From Gemmobacter lanyuensis (GTDB lineage: Bacteria; Pseudomonadota; Alphaproteobacteria; Rhodobacterales; Rhodobacteraceae), in contig NZ_BMYQ01000015.1 in NCBI RefSeq assembly GCF_014652355.1, forward strand, positions 1 through 64,000: a stretch of DNA of 64,000 nucleotides. Reading direction: 5' to 3'. The notes under the pieces are model-generated. The model was not told the DNA's origin, made no database searches, and saw only the letters and a list, made by a program, of their open reading frames with translations. A program made the translations under genes and the position numbers. Below, piece after piece: positions 15,956-22,813 of this stretch (position 1 is the stretch's first letter; the number at the start of each line of letters is the position of its first letter).

Positions 15956-16636
15956 ATGGAAACGGTCGTGCCCTTTGATCTGCAGCGCATGGTGCTGGGC
16001 GATCAGCCCCCCCTGTTTCTGGCCGAGATCCTGTTCCGAATTGCCGTGATCTGGCCCTGGACGATGCTCTTGTTGCGCTGGATCGGGGGGCGCAGCATCT
16101 CGCAGCTGTCGCTGGTCGAATTTTTGCTGGTCATCGCGCTGGGATCGGCGGTGGGGGACAGCCTGTTCTATCCGGACGTTCCTCTTGTGCATGCGATGCT
16201 GGTGATTTTCGTGATCATTGCCATCGACAAGCTGGTTGATCAGGCGATCCGCCTGTTCCGTCCGGCCAAGGGCATTTTTGATGGCCAGCCGGTCGAGGTG
16301 CTGCGCGACGGTGTCATCCACATGTCTGCGCGCGGCACACGCCAGATCGGCAATCTGGAGTTGATGGAACTTTTGCGGTTGAAAGGGGTCGAAAACCTTG
16401 GATCGGTCCGATGTGCCTATATGGAAACTTCGGGCGCGCTGTCGGTTTTTGCTGCTGATCCACCGCAGCCCGGCCTTCGCATCGTGCCGCCGGTCGAATG
16501 CGTGCCGGCCGATTGCAGCCCGGATCAGGCCCGTTGCTGTGTCAATTGCGGGCAAATGGATGACGCCGCGTCCCACTGTCCGAATTGCGGCACGGACGGT
16601 TGGGCCCCCGCGATCGCAGCCCCCAAATACCGCTGA
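15956..16636 (+). CDS. DUF421 (YetF-like) membrane protein with C-terminal zinc ribbon
   Basis: A 226-residue inner-membrane protein. Three membrane helices lie at about 22-40, 53-70 and 76-92 (LVEFLLVIALGSAVGDSLF, VHAMLVIFVIIAIDKLVD), followed by the cytosolic YetF domain with VLRDGVIHMSARG and LMELLRLKGVENLGSVRCAYMET. The tail has two CxxC pairs (CVNCGQ, CPNCGT, residues 195-215), a zinc-ribbon addition not found in the basic family. Promoter is EcfG-type. YetF-family proteins are linked to spore or stress membranes in other bacteria; role here unknown. Confidence 0.8.
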   Translation: METVVPFDLQRMVLGDQPPLFLAEILFRIAVIWPWTMLLLRWIGGRSISQLSLVEFLLVIALGSAVGDSLFYPDVPLVHAMLVIFVIIAIDKLVDQAIRLFRPAKGIFDGQPVEVLRDGVIHMSARGTRQIGNLELMELLRLKGVENLGSVRCAYMETSGALSVFAADPPQPGLRIVPPVECVPADCSPDQARCCVNCGQMDDAASHCPNCGTDGWAPAIAAPKYR

Positions 16637-16654
16637 TACAAAGCCCTGCTGGCA

Positions 16655-16680
16655 GGAACATTCCGCCCCGCGACCGGGTT
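16655..16680 (+). promoter_or_regulatory. EcfG-type promoter for the 16715 gene
   Basis: GGAAC (16655-16659), 18 bases, GTT (16678-16680), i.e. GGAAC-N17-GGTT, 35 bases before the ATG. Confidence 0.6.
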
Positions 16681-16714
16681 CATCCCGGTCAGAGGCAATG
16701 GATTGGATGTCGAC

Positions 16715-16972
16715 ATGATTCCCTGGCTTCGTGTGTTCCTGGTCGCGATCTGGGTCGCGTCCATCGCGGGCGCAGCCCTGATTTTCGGTCTGGCGATGGG
16801 GTTTTATTCCAGCACGACCTTTTTCTGGTCTGGGGTGGCAGGTCTGGTCATCGGCTTGCCCGCAGCCCTTGCTAACTGGGTATGGCTGCGCCCGCGTCGG
16901 GCCGGTCAGGCAGGTTGGAATGGTGGTCTGTTCCGCTGGTTGCGTGATCATTCCTATTGGCGCCGCGCCTGA
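16715..16972 (+). CDS. Small two-helix membrane protein
   Basis: An 85-residue protein with two membrane helices (about 4-28, WLRVFLVAIWVASIAGAALI; about 36-55, FFWSGVAGLVIGLPAALANW) and a basic, aromatic tail (LRPRRAG...WRRA) predicted in the cytosol. ATG 16715 is chosen; an in-frame TTG lies four codons upstream. It reads from its own EcfG-type promoter and is followed by a strong terminator. No family recognised. Confidence 0.6.
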   Translation: MIPWLRVFLVAIWVASIAGAALIFGLAMGFYSSTTFFWSGVAGLVIGLPAALANWVWLRPRRAGQAGWNGGLFRWLRDHSYWRRA

Positions 16973-17001
16973 CGCCAAGATGCCCTAAAAAGCGATGCCA
17001 T

Positions 17002-17031
17002 AAAAAAGGCCAGCCCCGCGGCTGGCCTTTT
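17002..17031. terminator. Rho-independent terminator after the 16715 gene
   Basis: Stem GGCCAGCC (17008-17015) / GGCTGGCC (17020-17027) with flanking A-run and T-run, giving a 12-base stem when the A:T pairs are counted. Confidence 0.85.
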
Positions 17032-17042
17032 CCGATGTCCGC

Positions 17043-17071
17043 AGAGGCCGTGCCCTCTGGGCACGGCCTCT
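17043..17071 (-). terminator. Hairpin after the 17077 gene
   Basis: A perfect 13-base stem (AGAGGCCGTGCCC / GGGCACGGCCTCT) with a 3-base loop just past the stop codon. No T-run on the minus strand. Confidence 0.6.
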
Positions 17072-17076
17072 CGTCC

Positions 17077-17667
17077 TCACATCGGCGGCGGGGTCCGCAG
17101 GCGCGCCTGACGTTCGGTCAGCGCATCGTCATAGCGCCAGCCATCGCTTTCAAAGCGGCTACGCAGGTCGCCGAACCCGACCGACGCCACCTGATCAAGC
17201 GTCGCCGTAACCGTTGGGCGCAGCTCTTCGGGAAAGCGCACCGTCAGGGCCACATTGCCACGCCGCATAGCTTCGTCAAAGACCGGCGCATCTTCATCGC
17301 TGATGCCAAGGTCGGTCAGTGCCCCGATGGTGCCGCCAACCACGGCGCCCCCGACCGCCCCGACCGCCGTCGCAGCCAGCCAGCCCGCTGCGACCAGCGG
17401 GCCGATCCCCGGAATGGCGATCATGCCCAGACCCGCCAGAAGCCCGGCGCCGCCGCCAGCGACAGCCCCGACCCCGGCCCCGGTCGCCGCGCCGGATGTT
17501 TCGGCGTCGGTCGCATCCATCGTCGAATCGTAGGTGTCGTAATGGGAGCGGAGGCGTTCATCCCCCAGCATCCCCACCTCGATGCGCGGGTTGTTCAACG
17601 CCTGGAGCGCCGACCGCGCCCGAGCGGCTGCGGTAAAGTCTTCATATACGCGTGTGATGACAGCCAT
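17077..17667 (-). CDS. Stress protein with glycine-zipper membrane core
   Basis: A 196-residue protein. The N-terminal part (AVITRVYEDFTAAARARSAL...IEVGMLGDE) resembles the general stress protein 17M fold. The middle (about 60-125) is a Gly/Ala-rich double hydrophobic stretch with GxxxG spacing (GAGVGAVAGGGAGLLAGLG, AVGGAVVGGTIGAL), a glycine-zipper membrane insert. The tail (GNVALTVRFPEELRPTV) repeats the alpha-beta pattern. ATG 17667 is preferred, with AGGATGG well placed. It starts 15 bases after the stop of the secreted EF-hand-like gene, so both share the EcfG-type promoter at 18247. Confidence 0.65.
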   Translation of the reverse strand: MAVITRVYEDFTAAARARSALQALNNPRIEVGMLGDERLRSHYDTYDSTMDATDAETSGAATGAGVGAVAGGGAGLLAGLGMIAIPGIGPLVAAGWLAATAVGAVGGAVVGGTIGALTDLGISDEDAPVFDEAMRRGNVALTVRFPEELRPTVTATLDQVASVGFGDLRSRFESDGWRYDDALTERQARLRTPPPM

Positions 17668-17681
17668 GTTCTGTTCCATCC

Positions 17682-18206
17682 TCAGTTCGTTGCGGGGGTG
17701 GTGACGACGTTGCCCTTGTAGTCGATGGCAACCGAGACGGCTTTGCCACCAACCATGCCGGTGCCGCGCCAGATGCCCTGGTCATCCTTGGTCAGCGCCG
17801 AAACATCCGTGACATTCCAGGCAATTGCGCGTTCCTGCGCCTGTTCTTCGGTGAAGCTGTTCGCCCCTTCGAAGGGCGCCCCGGCTTCAGGCGTGTCCTC
17901 GGCCCAGGCCGGGGCGTTGCAGAGCTGCAGGAACTGGTCACGATCCAGTCCGTCAGACCCGGCGGCGACCCCGTCCACCGAGGCGCGGGCATGGTCACGC
18001 GGGGATTCCGCCTCGCTCAGATAGCCGTTGGCATCGGCATCCAGCGTGGTGAATTCACCTTCGCAATCGGGGGCCGTGCCCGCCATTGTTGTGCTGTCTG
18101 CGGTCGCGGCATCCGGGGCTGCGGGCAGGGTGCTGTCTTGCGCCAAGACCGCGGAAGGGGCGGCCAGTGTCGCCAGAAGCAGGTAAGCCAAGCTCTTGTT
18201 CGGCAT
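17682..18206 (-). CDS. Secreted EF-hand-like protein
   Basis: A 174-residue exported protein with a Sec signal (residues 1-22, LAYLLLATLAAPSAVLAQ). An EF-hand-like calcium loop is visible at about 57-68 (DADANGYLSEAE), and a second partial loop follows (GSDGLDRDQF). The C-terminal half has an alternating beta pattern (GIWRGTGMVGGKAVSVAIDYKGNVV), resembling periplasmic PepSY-like small domains. Start supported by AGGAGATTAC. EcfG-type promoter 41 bases upstream. Possible periplasmic calcium-binding stress protein; family not certain. Confidence 0.65.
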   Translation of the reverse strand: MPNKSLAYLLLATLAAPSAVLAQDSTLPAAPDAATADSTTMAGTAPDCEGEFTTLDADANGYLSEAESPRDHARASVDGVAAGSDGLDRDQFLQLCNAPAWAEDTPEAGAPFEGANSFTEEQAQERAIAWNVTDVSALTKDDQGIWRGTGMVGGKAVSVAIDYKGNVVTTPATN

Positions 18207-18246
18207 GTGTAATCTCCTGAACAGAAGGGGATGGGACGGCGGGTTC

Positions 18247-18271
18247 AACTGGCGTGCCGCGCAAATGTTCC
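18247..18271 (-). promoter_or_regulatory. EcfG-type promoter for the 18206-17077 operon
   Basis: Minus strand GGAAC (18271-18267), 17 bases, GTT (18249-18247), 41 bases before the start codon; divergent from the promoter at 18306. Confidence 0.65.
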
Positions 18272-18305
18272 GCTGCGGATGCATTGCCACGCGGCTTTTG
18301 GGGCG

Positions 18306-18330
18306 GGAACATTGCGGCCCAAGGTCGGTT
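18306..18330 (+). promoter_or_regulatory. EcfG-type promoter for the BON-domain gene
   Basis: GGAAC (18306-18310), 17 bases, GTT (18328-18330), 57 bases before the start codon. Confidence 0.65.
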
Positions 18331-18386
18331 TGACGGTCTGATCGCGGCATGGAGCTGCGGTCACCCGCAACGACAAGGAGAGTGTC

Positions 18387-19205
18387 ATGGCGAACAGATC
18401 GGATGACCGGAACGAATATCCGCAGGGCCGCTGGTCATCGCGCCGCGGCGACGAGCCGCGCATGTCGGACCGTTACCGCGAGGACGATGACGAGCGCGAC
18501 TATCGCTTCGGGGACCGTGGCCGCGACGAGCGGCGCATGTGGGATCAGGACGAAGATCGCGGTCGCGATTGGCAGAGCCGGGAAGGCCAAAGCCGTGACG
18601 GCCAAGGTGGCGACCGGCAGAACCGCGGCTGGCAGGGTGGCAGCCGTGAAATGGGCGATATGCGCCGTCGCGAATGGGACCCCGGCAATTACGGCGGTCT
18701 TGATCGCGAGCGTGGCCCCGGCCAGTCGGGAGGCGGTTCCTATGGGTATGGCATGTCGGGCGGCTTGCGTGGCAGCCAGTCGGCGGGGTCGTCTTATGGC
18801 GGTTGGGATGCTGATCCCTGGTCATCGGGCGGTCGCTTTGCGGGCGGGATGGGGCAGGGCGCAGGTTTGCAGCCGCAGCGCGAAGCCGGACCCCACCGCG
18901 GCAAGGGGCCAAAGGGCTATACCCGGTCGGATGACCGCATCCGCGAAGATGTGAGCGACCGTCTCAGCGACGACGACATGATCGACGCTTCCGAAATTTC
19001 CATCGAGGTTTCGGGCGGCGAGGTATCGCTGGAAGGTACGGTTTCCTCGCGGGAAGCCCGCCGGGCTGCGGAGGACTGTGTCGAACGCTGCTCGGGTGTG
19101 ACCCATGTGCAGAACAATCTGCGGGTCCGCGATTCTGCGGGGACAGGCAGCACCGGCCAGTCGGGCCAGAACACTGCCCAGAAAGCCCGGACCAAAGAAA
19201 ACTGA
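18387..19205 (+). CDS. BON-domain protein with charged disordered N-terminal half
   Basis: A 272-residue protein. Residues 1-175 are Arg/Asp/Gly-rich and disordered (DDERDYRFGDRGRDERR, later Gly/Ser-rich GGSYGYGMSGGLRGSQ). A single BON domain follows at about 177-245 (DDRIREDVSDRLSDDDMID...ISIEVSGGEVSLEGTVSSREARRAAEDC...THVQNNLRV). BON domains bind phospholipid or envelope components. There is no signal peptide, so it is probably cytosolic or peripheral to the membrane. GACAAGGAGAG is a good ribosome binding site. It has an EcfG-type promoter and stands just ahead of nepR. Confidence 0.8.
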   Translation: MANRSDDRNEYPQGRWSSRRGDEPRMSDRYREDDDERDYRFGDRGRDERRMWDQDEDRGRDWQSREGQSRDGQGGDRQNRGWQGGSREMGDMRRREWDPGNYGGLDRERGPGQSGGGSYGYGMSGGLRGSQSAGSSYGGWDADPWSSGGRFAGGMGQGAGLQPQREAGPHRGKGPKGYTRSDDRIREDVSDRLSDDDMIDASEISIEVSGGEVSLEGTVSSREARRAAEDCVERCSGVTHVQNNLRVRDSAGTGSTGQSGQNTAQKARTKEN

Positions 19206-19291
19206 ACGGTCGGCCGGGCTGCCCGCGCGGCCCGGCCCCACCCAATCACGCGAAAGAGGCTATGTTCCCGGGCGCTTGTCGCGTAAGATCG

Positions 19292-19310
19292 GATCTGTGA
19301 CTTACAGATC
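19292..19310. promoter_or_regulatory. Inverted repeat in the nepR leader
   Basis: GATCTGT (19292-19298) and ACAGATC (19304-19310) with a 5-base loop, ending 13 bases before the nepR ATG. It could be an operator or an mRNA hairpin covering the start region; no Shine-Dalgarno is visible. Confidence 0.35.
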
Positions 19311-19323
19311 TGGACCAAAGCGC

Positions 19324-19563
19324 ATGAACAACTCGGTCATTCCTTTTCCCGAGGAACCCTCAGACCGAGCTTCGGAGGAGGAGGCCCGCCTTCGAGCGGC
19401 CGCGCAGGCCCTGCTGGATGCCGTGGCCGCAGAACCCGTCCCCGACCGCCTGCGCCACCTTGCGGCAGAGCTGGGTCGCGCGCTCGAGGAACAGCGGCGC
19501 GCGCAAACCGCGCCGAAGCCGACAGATGACGTCCCGGGCAGCGACAACTCGCCCATAGGGTGA
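19324..19563 (+). CDS. nepR: NepR-type anti-sigma factor of the general stress response
   Basis: A 79-residue protein. Its core VAAEPVPDRLRHLAAELGRAL (34-54) matches the short helical NepR motif with the conserved E-P-[IV]-P-D-R. Acidic, disordered arms flank it. In the known pathway NepR binds EcfG and holds it inactive until phosphorylated PhyR displaces it. It lies directly upstream of the ecfG gene, the standard arrangement. There is no good ribosome binding site, and no EcfG promoter ahead of it was found; the only one is between nepR and ecfG. The window contains no full-length PhyR. Confidence 0.75.
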   Translation: MNNSVIPFPEEPSDRASEEEARLRAAAQALLDAVAAEPVPDRLRHLAAELGRALEEQRRAQTAPKPTDDVPGSDNSPIG

Positions 19564-19570
19564 AAAACCG

Positions 19571-19595
19571 GGAACCGTTTTTCTGCCCCACCGTT
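19571..19595 (+). promoter_or_regulatory. EcfG autoregulatory promoter between nepR and ecfG
   Basis: GGAAC (19571-19575), a 16-base spacer, then CGTT (19592-19595): an exact fit to the published EcfG consensus. It lies 42 bases before the ecfG ATG. Confidence 0.75.
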
Positions 19596-19636
19596 TTGTT
19601 TTGCAAACTTCGGCACCAGGGGGAGGGAGACCGGGC

Positions 19637-20179
19637 ATGTCCACGGCGCATGAGAGTGACCCACAGCAACCTGCCAATACCACCGACGAACTGATCGAGA
19701 TGATCCCCGCGCTGCGCATATATGCGCGCAATCTGATGCGGGGGACGGATGAGGTGGATGACCTTGTCCAGGAAACCTTGATGAAGGCTTTGGCAAATGT
19801 CTCGAGCTTTCAGCCGGGAACCAATTTGCGGGCCTGGCTTTTCACCATCATGCGGAATTCTTTCCTGACCCGCGTCGTCAAGCGCACGCGCGAACCCGTG
19901 GGCAATGCCGATTGCGTGTCGGGGACTCTCGTCTCTTTTCCCAAGCACGACGCCCATATCGCGGGCAACCGGGTCATGGCCGCAATCGAGCGTCTGCCCC
20001 CCCAATACCGCGAGGCGCTGATCCTCGTGTTTCTGATGGGGGAAAGCTATCAGGATGTGGCCGAGATCTGCGGCTGCGCCATCGGCACCGTAAAAAGCCG
20101 TATCAACCGGGCCCGCCATATGGTGATCGAGGATCTGGGTGCGACCCGCTTAGACGACCTCATCGCCGCAAACTACTGA
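19637..20179 (+). CDS. ecfG: EcfG-family general stress sigma factor
   Basis: A 180-residue ECF sigma factor. Region 2 lies at about 18-84 (IPALRIYARNLM...VDDLVQETLMKAL...LRAWLFTIMRN), and region 4 at about 115-165 (IERLPPQYREALILVFLMGESYQDVAEICGCAIGTVKSRINRAR). NLRAWLFTIMRN and FLMGESYQ are typical of ECF group 15. AGGGGGAGGGAGACC precedes the ATG. It is predicted to transcribe the stress-island genes from GGAAC-N16/17-CGTT promoters, and it carries one itself. Regulated by NepR upstream; the PhyR and HWE-kinase partners are not in the window. Confidence 0.9.
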   Translation: MSTAHESDPQQPANTTDELIEMIPALRIYARNLMRGTDEVDDLVQETLMKALANVSSFQPGTNLRAWLFTIMRNSFLTRVVKRTREPVGNADCVSGTLVSFPKHDAHIAGNRVMAAIERLPPQYREALILVFLMGESYQDVAEICGCAIGTVKSRINRARHMVIEDLGATRLDDLIAANY

Positions 20180-20194
20180 CGTAACTGCCGCAGG

Positions 20195-20219
20195 GGAACA
20201 AAGCGCGCGCCCGACGGTT
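20195..20219 (+). promoter_or_regulatory. EcfG-type promoter for sodC
   Basis: GGAAC (20195-20199), 17 bases, GTT (20217-20219), 31 bases before the sodC start. Confidence 0.65.
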
Positions 20220-20249
20220 TGCCTGTCATGCAACCAGAAGGATGATCCG

Positions 20250-20765
20250 ATGTTCCGTTTCCTGAAGGCCCCTTGCGTGGCCTTTTCCCTATGTGCCGCT
20301 GGCGTCGCCACGGCCCAGGACAGCCCCGCCGCCCAAGCCAGCTTCCTTGACCTCAAGGGCCAGCCAATCGGGACGGCGAAAGTTGACAGCACCCAGGGCG
20401 GCGTTCTGATCGCGCTGGAGGTGACGGGCCTTCCCGCCAGCAGCTGGGTTGCTTTTCACGTCCATGAAAGCGGAACCTGCGATCCTGCCGCGCATTACGA
20501 AACCGCGGGTGGCCACTTCAACCCGTCCGGCACGGAACATGGTTTCCGCTCCACCACAGGTCCCCATGCCGGGGACATGCCGAATATCTGGGTAGATGCC
20601 GAAGGCCGGGCCAAGGCGGAGCTCTTCAATCCTTTCGTGGTCCTGACAGAGGGCGAGACCCTGATCCGCGGTCGGGCGCTGATGATCCACGCCGGGGCAG
20701 ATGATCACGTGACCCAACCCAGTGGCGGTGCCGGGGACCGTCTGGCCTGCGCTGTGATCGAATGA
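20250..20765 (+). CDS. sodC: Cu/Zn superoxide dismutase
   Basis: A 171-residue periplasmic enzyme that converts superoxide to peroxide and oxygen. A signal peptide covers about residues 1-23 (FRFLKAPCVAFSLCAAGVATAQ). Copper and zinc ligands are in FHVHESGTCD, GGHFNPSGTEHGF and HAGDMPN, and the last His in MIHAGADDH. The conserved Cys pair (GTCDP and LACAVI) and the electrostatic-loop segment are present; the usual Arg near the C-terminus is in GDRLACA. AGAAGGATGATCCG is the ribosome binding site. Placed under an EcfG promoter, it is part of the stress regulon together with katE. Confidence 0.93.
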   Translation: MFRFLKAPCVAFSLCAAGVATAQDSPAAQASFLDLKGQPIGTAKVDSTQGGVLIALEVTGLPASSWVAFHVHESGTCDPAAHYETAGGHFNPSGTEHGFRSTTGPHAGDMPNIWVDAEGRAKAELFNPFVVLTEGETLIRGRALMIHAGADDHVTQPSGGAGDRLACAVIE

Positions 20766-20825
20766 GGCATGCGGCGCGATGTCCGATGTCACCCCGCCGT
20801 CGACATTACCAATTGGAGCAAGCTG

Positions 20826-21026
20826 ATGCAGCACGATGACGACACTGTCCGCCTGCGGGCCTATGAAATCTGGGAACAGAGCGGTCGCCCCCACGGTCTG
20901 CATGAACACCACTGGTTGCAGGCCCAGTCCGAGCTTGTCGGGCTGATCCCGCCGACGCCGATGCTGCCCGACGTGATCCGCCCGCCCCTTGCCGCCGCGC
21001 GGCGGCGGACGCGGGCGAGCCTTTGA
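20826..21026 (+). CDS. DUF2934 small protein
   Basis: A 66-residue protein with the DUF2934 signature RLRAYEIWEQSGRPHGLHEHHWLQAQSEL (about 9-37). The tail is Pro/Arg-rich. ATG 20826 is chosen because GGAGCAAGC precedes it; a start 19 codons upstream lacks support. It lies 60 bases after sodC and probably shares its promoter. DUF2934 proteins are common near stress genes of alphaproteobacteria; function unknown. Confidence 0.7.
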   Translation: MQHDDDTVRLRAYEIWEQSGRPHGLHEHHWLQAQSELVGLIPPTPMLPDVIRPPLAAARRRTRASL

Positions 21027-22097
21027 TCAGACCGTGGCTGCACCCGGCCCCACAAGCTGGCCCTGCATGGCCAGCTTGTGCAATCGGGCGGCCTGGGTGT
21101 CTTCGACGGCATTGTCCCGCACCCACATGGCCAATTCGCCTAGCGAATTTTCGATCGGATGTTCGACGGTAAAGCCCAGATCACGTGCCGCCGCATCGGG
21201 CATGCCGACCAGATGCCGCGCCGCGCCCGTTTCGGTGACGCCGAGCGGGCGGGGATCGAGGTCATAGCGGAACGCGGCTGTAGTGATCAGCCGGGCGACC
21301 TCGTCGCTGCGCAGACCGCGCCCCGAGGCGATATTCAGGATCTGGGTCGGCGTCGTTTGATGTTCCACCGCCAGGCGAAGCGCCCGCGCCGCATCGCGCA
21401 CATGCAGCCAGTCGCGGATCTGACCGCCATCTTCCGCCACGCTGGGGGGGCTGCCGGCGGCGACTTCGGCCATCATGCGTCCAATTGCGCCGGGCAGGGG
21501 GTGTGCGCTTTCATGGGGCGGGCCGAACAGCGCCCCCATCCGCAGAATGCGGATCTGCCGCCCCGGCGCCGAGGCCCAGTCCCGCACCATCGCCTCACGT
21601 GCGAGGGCGACTTGCCCGCGCCGTCCCGTCGGATCGGGGGCTGTGCTTTCGGGGGTGGGCAGGGGCAGCAGCGGCTGGCCGTCCTGCCCGGTCACCTCCC
21701 AGCGGCCCGCCTCCAGATCGGCGGCGCGACGGCGAGGCACCAGCATCCGGCCCGCGCCATCGGCATAAAGCCCTTCACCATAAACCTCGAGCGTGGATTC
21801 CAGCACGAGCCGGGCCGTCCCTGCCTCTGCCATGGCAGCCAGAAGTCGCGGGGTCAGAGGATCGGGCCGGTCGGGGCACAGCAGATGCACCACCACCTCG
21901 ACCTCGGCCAGAACCGTCGTCAGCACGGCGGGGTCTTCCATCAGCCCCGGCACCAGCACCGCTGCCGCGGGCAGATAATCGGGGCGGTTTGGGGTGTCCT
22001 GTTCTTCGATCAGCACGCGATGGCCCATCAGCAGCAAGCTGTCGGCCAGATGTCGCCCCAGAAAGCCGCACCCTGCGGTCACAAACACGCCTGTCAT
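21027..22097 (-). CDS. Extended SDR: NAD-dependent epimerase/dehydratase-like
   Basis: A 356-residue nucleotide-sugar epimerase-like protein. The Rossmann motif is TAGCGFLGRHLADS at the start. The Ser/Tyr positions of extended SDRs are visible as LESTLEVYGEGLY (the YxxxK lysine is not evident: residues after YGEG are LYADG), which casts doubt on catalysis. LNIASGRGLRSDEVA is the typical substrate-loop region. AAGGAGCTTTTCC gives a good start. Tail-to-tail with the DUF2934 gene (adjacent stops). Substrate unknown. Confidence 0.7.
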   Translation of the reverse strand: MTGVFVTAGCGFLGRHLADSLLLMGHRVLIEEQDTPNRPDYLPAAAVLVPGLMEDPAVLTTVLAEVEVVVHLLCPDRPDPLTPRLLAAMAEAGTARLVLESTLEVYGEGLYADGAGRMLVPRRRAADLEAGRWEVTGQDGQPLLPLPTPESTAPDPTGRRGQVALAREAMVRDWASAPGRQIRILRMGALFGPPHESAHPLPGAIGRMMAEVAAGSPPSVAEDGGQIRDWLHVRDAARALRLAVEHQTTPTQILNIASGRGLRSDEVARLITTAAFRYDLDPRPLGVTETGAARHLVGMPDAAARDLGFTVEHPIENSLGELAMWVRDNAVEDTQAARLHKLAMQGQLVGPGAATV

Positions 22098-22124
22098 GGA
22101 AAAGCTCCTTCTGTTGCGGAAAGA

Positions 22125-22149
22125 GGCGGGCCGGATGATCCGACCCGCC
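22125..22149 (-). terminator. Hairpin between the DUF892 and epimerase genes
   Basis: GGCGGG-c-CGGAT and ATCCG-a-CCCGCC pair with one mismatch. It lies just past the stop of the 22658 gene; no clear T-run. Confidence 0.4.
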
Positions 22150-22160
22150 CCCAGGCCGGA

Positions 22161-22658
22161 TCAGGCTGTTTGCAGCGCGTCACGATTAACCTGGCTGTCG
22201 GCAATCTCGGTCAGCATGACATCGGTCGCCTCCTCTTCTGACAGCGTGTTCTGAAGAATGGTGGCGGCCTCTTTCTGCCCGAGAAGCGCGGCCCAGTTCC
22301 GCAAGGTGCCGTAACGGGCGATCTCGTAATGCTCTACCGCCTGTGCGGCCGCCAGTAGACCCGCATCCAGCGCGGCCGAACCCTTGAAGGATTCCATCAC
22401 CTCCTCGCCCTCTTCCACAATCCCGTCGATCGCCGGGCAGGTCTTGCCCCGGGCCGGGCGACCGATCAGGTCAAAGACCTGCTGCAGTCGTTCGACATGG
22501 ATCTCGGTTTCATCCCGGTGACGCTCAAAGGCCGCCCGAAGATCGGGCGATTGTGCGCCGCGCGCCATTTTCGGTAAGGCTTTCAAGATCTTGCGTTCGG
22601 CGTAGTAAACATCCCGCAGCATGTCGAGAAACAGGTCTTCCAGCGTTTTCGTTTTCAT
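22161..22658 (-). CDS. DUF892 (YciE/YciF-like) ferritin-like protein
   Basis: A 165-residue member of the DUF892 ferritin-like family and a paralogue of the 13863 gene. It shows the family opening TLEDLFLDMLRDVYYAERKILKALPKMA, then HRDETEIHVERLQQVFDLI, QAVEHYEIARYGTL and EEEATDVMLTEIADSQVN. The E/H pairs of a di-iron-like centre are present. ATG 22658 follows GGAGTGACG. Upstream is a near-consensus EcfG promoter (GGAAAC variant). Stress role inferred from regulon membership. Confidence 0.8.
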   Translation of the reverse strand: MKTKTLEDLFLDMLRDVYYAERKILKALPKMARGAQSPDLRAAFERHRDETEIHVERLQQVFDLIGRPARGKTCPAIDGIVEEGEEVMESFKGSAALDAGLLAAAQAVEHYEIARYGTLRNWAALLGQKEAATILQNTLSEEEATDVMLTEIADSQVNRDALQTA

Positions 22659-22691
22659 GGCGTCACTCCGTGATATGTGATGTGCAGGTGC

Positions 22692-22717
22692 AACCACGGG
22701 CAGCGCCGTTTGTTTCC
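22692..22717 (-). promoter_or_regulatory. Variant EcfG-like promoter for the 22658 gene
   Basis: Minus strand GGAAAC (22717-22712), 17 bases, GTT (22694-22692), 34 bases before the ATG. The extra A in the -35 makes it weaker evidence. Confidence 0.4.
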
Positions 22718-22759
22718 AGGCTGGTCAAGTTCGCGGTCCATTCGCCGTCAATGGCCCGC

Positions 22760-22784
22760 GGAACAAGCCTGACCCCTGCAGGTT
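22760..22784 (+). promoter_or_regulatory. EcfG-type promoter for the 22814 SDR gene
   Basis: GGAAC (22760-22764), 17 bases, GTT (22782-22784), 30 bases before the ATG. Confidence 0.65.
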
Positions 22785-22813
22785 CTTCTTCCGACCAGAT
22801 CGGAGAAATACCC

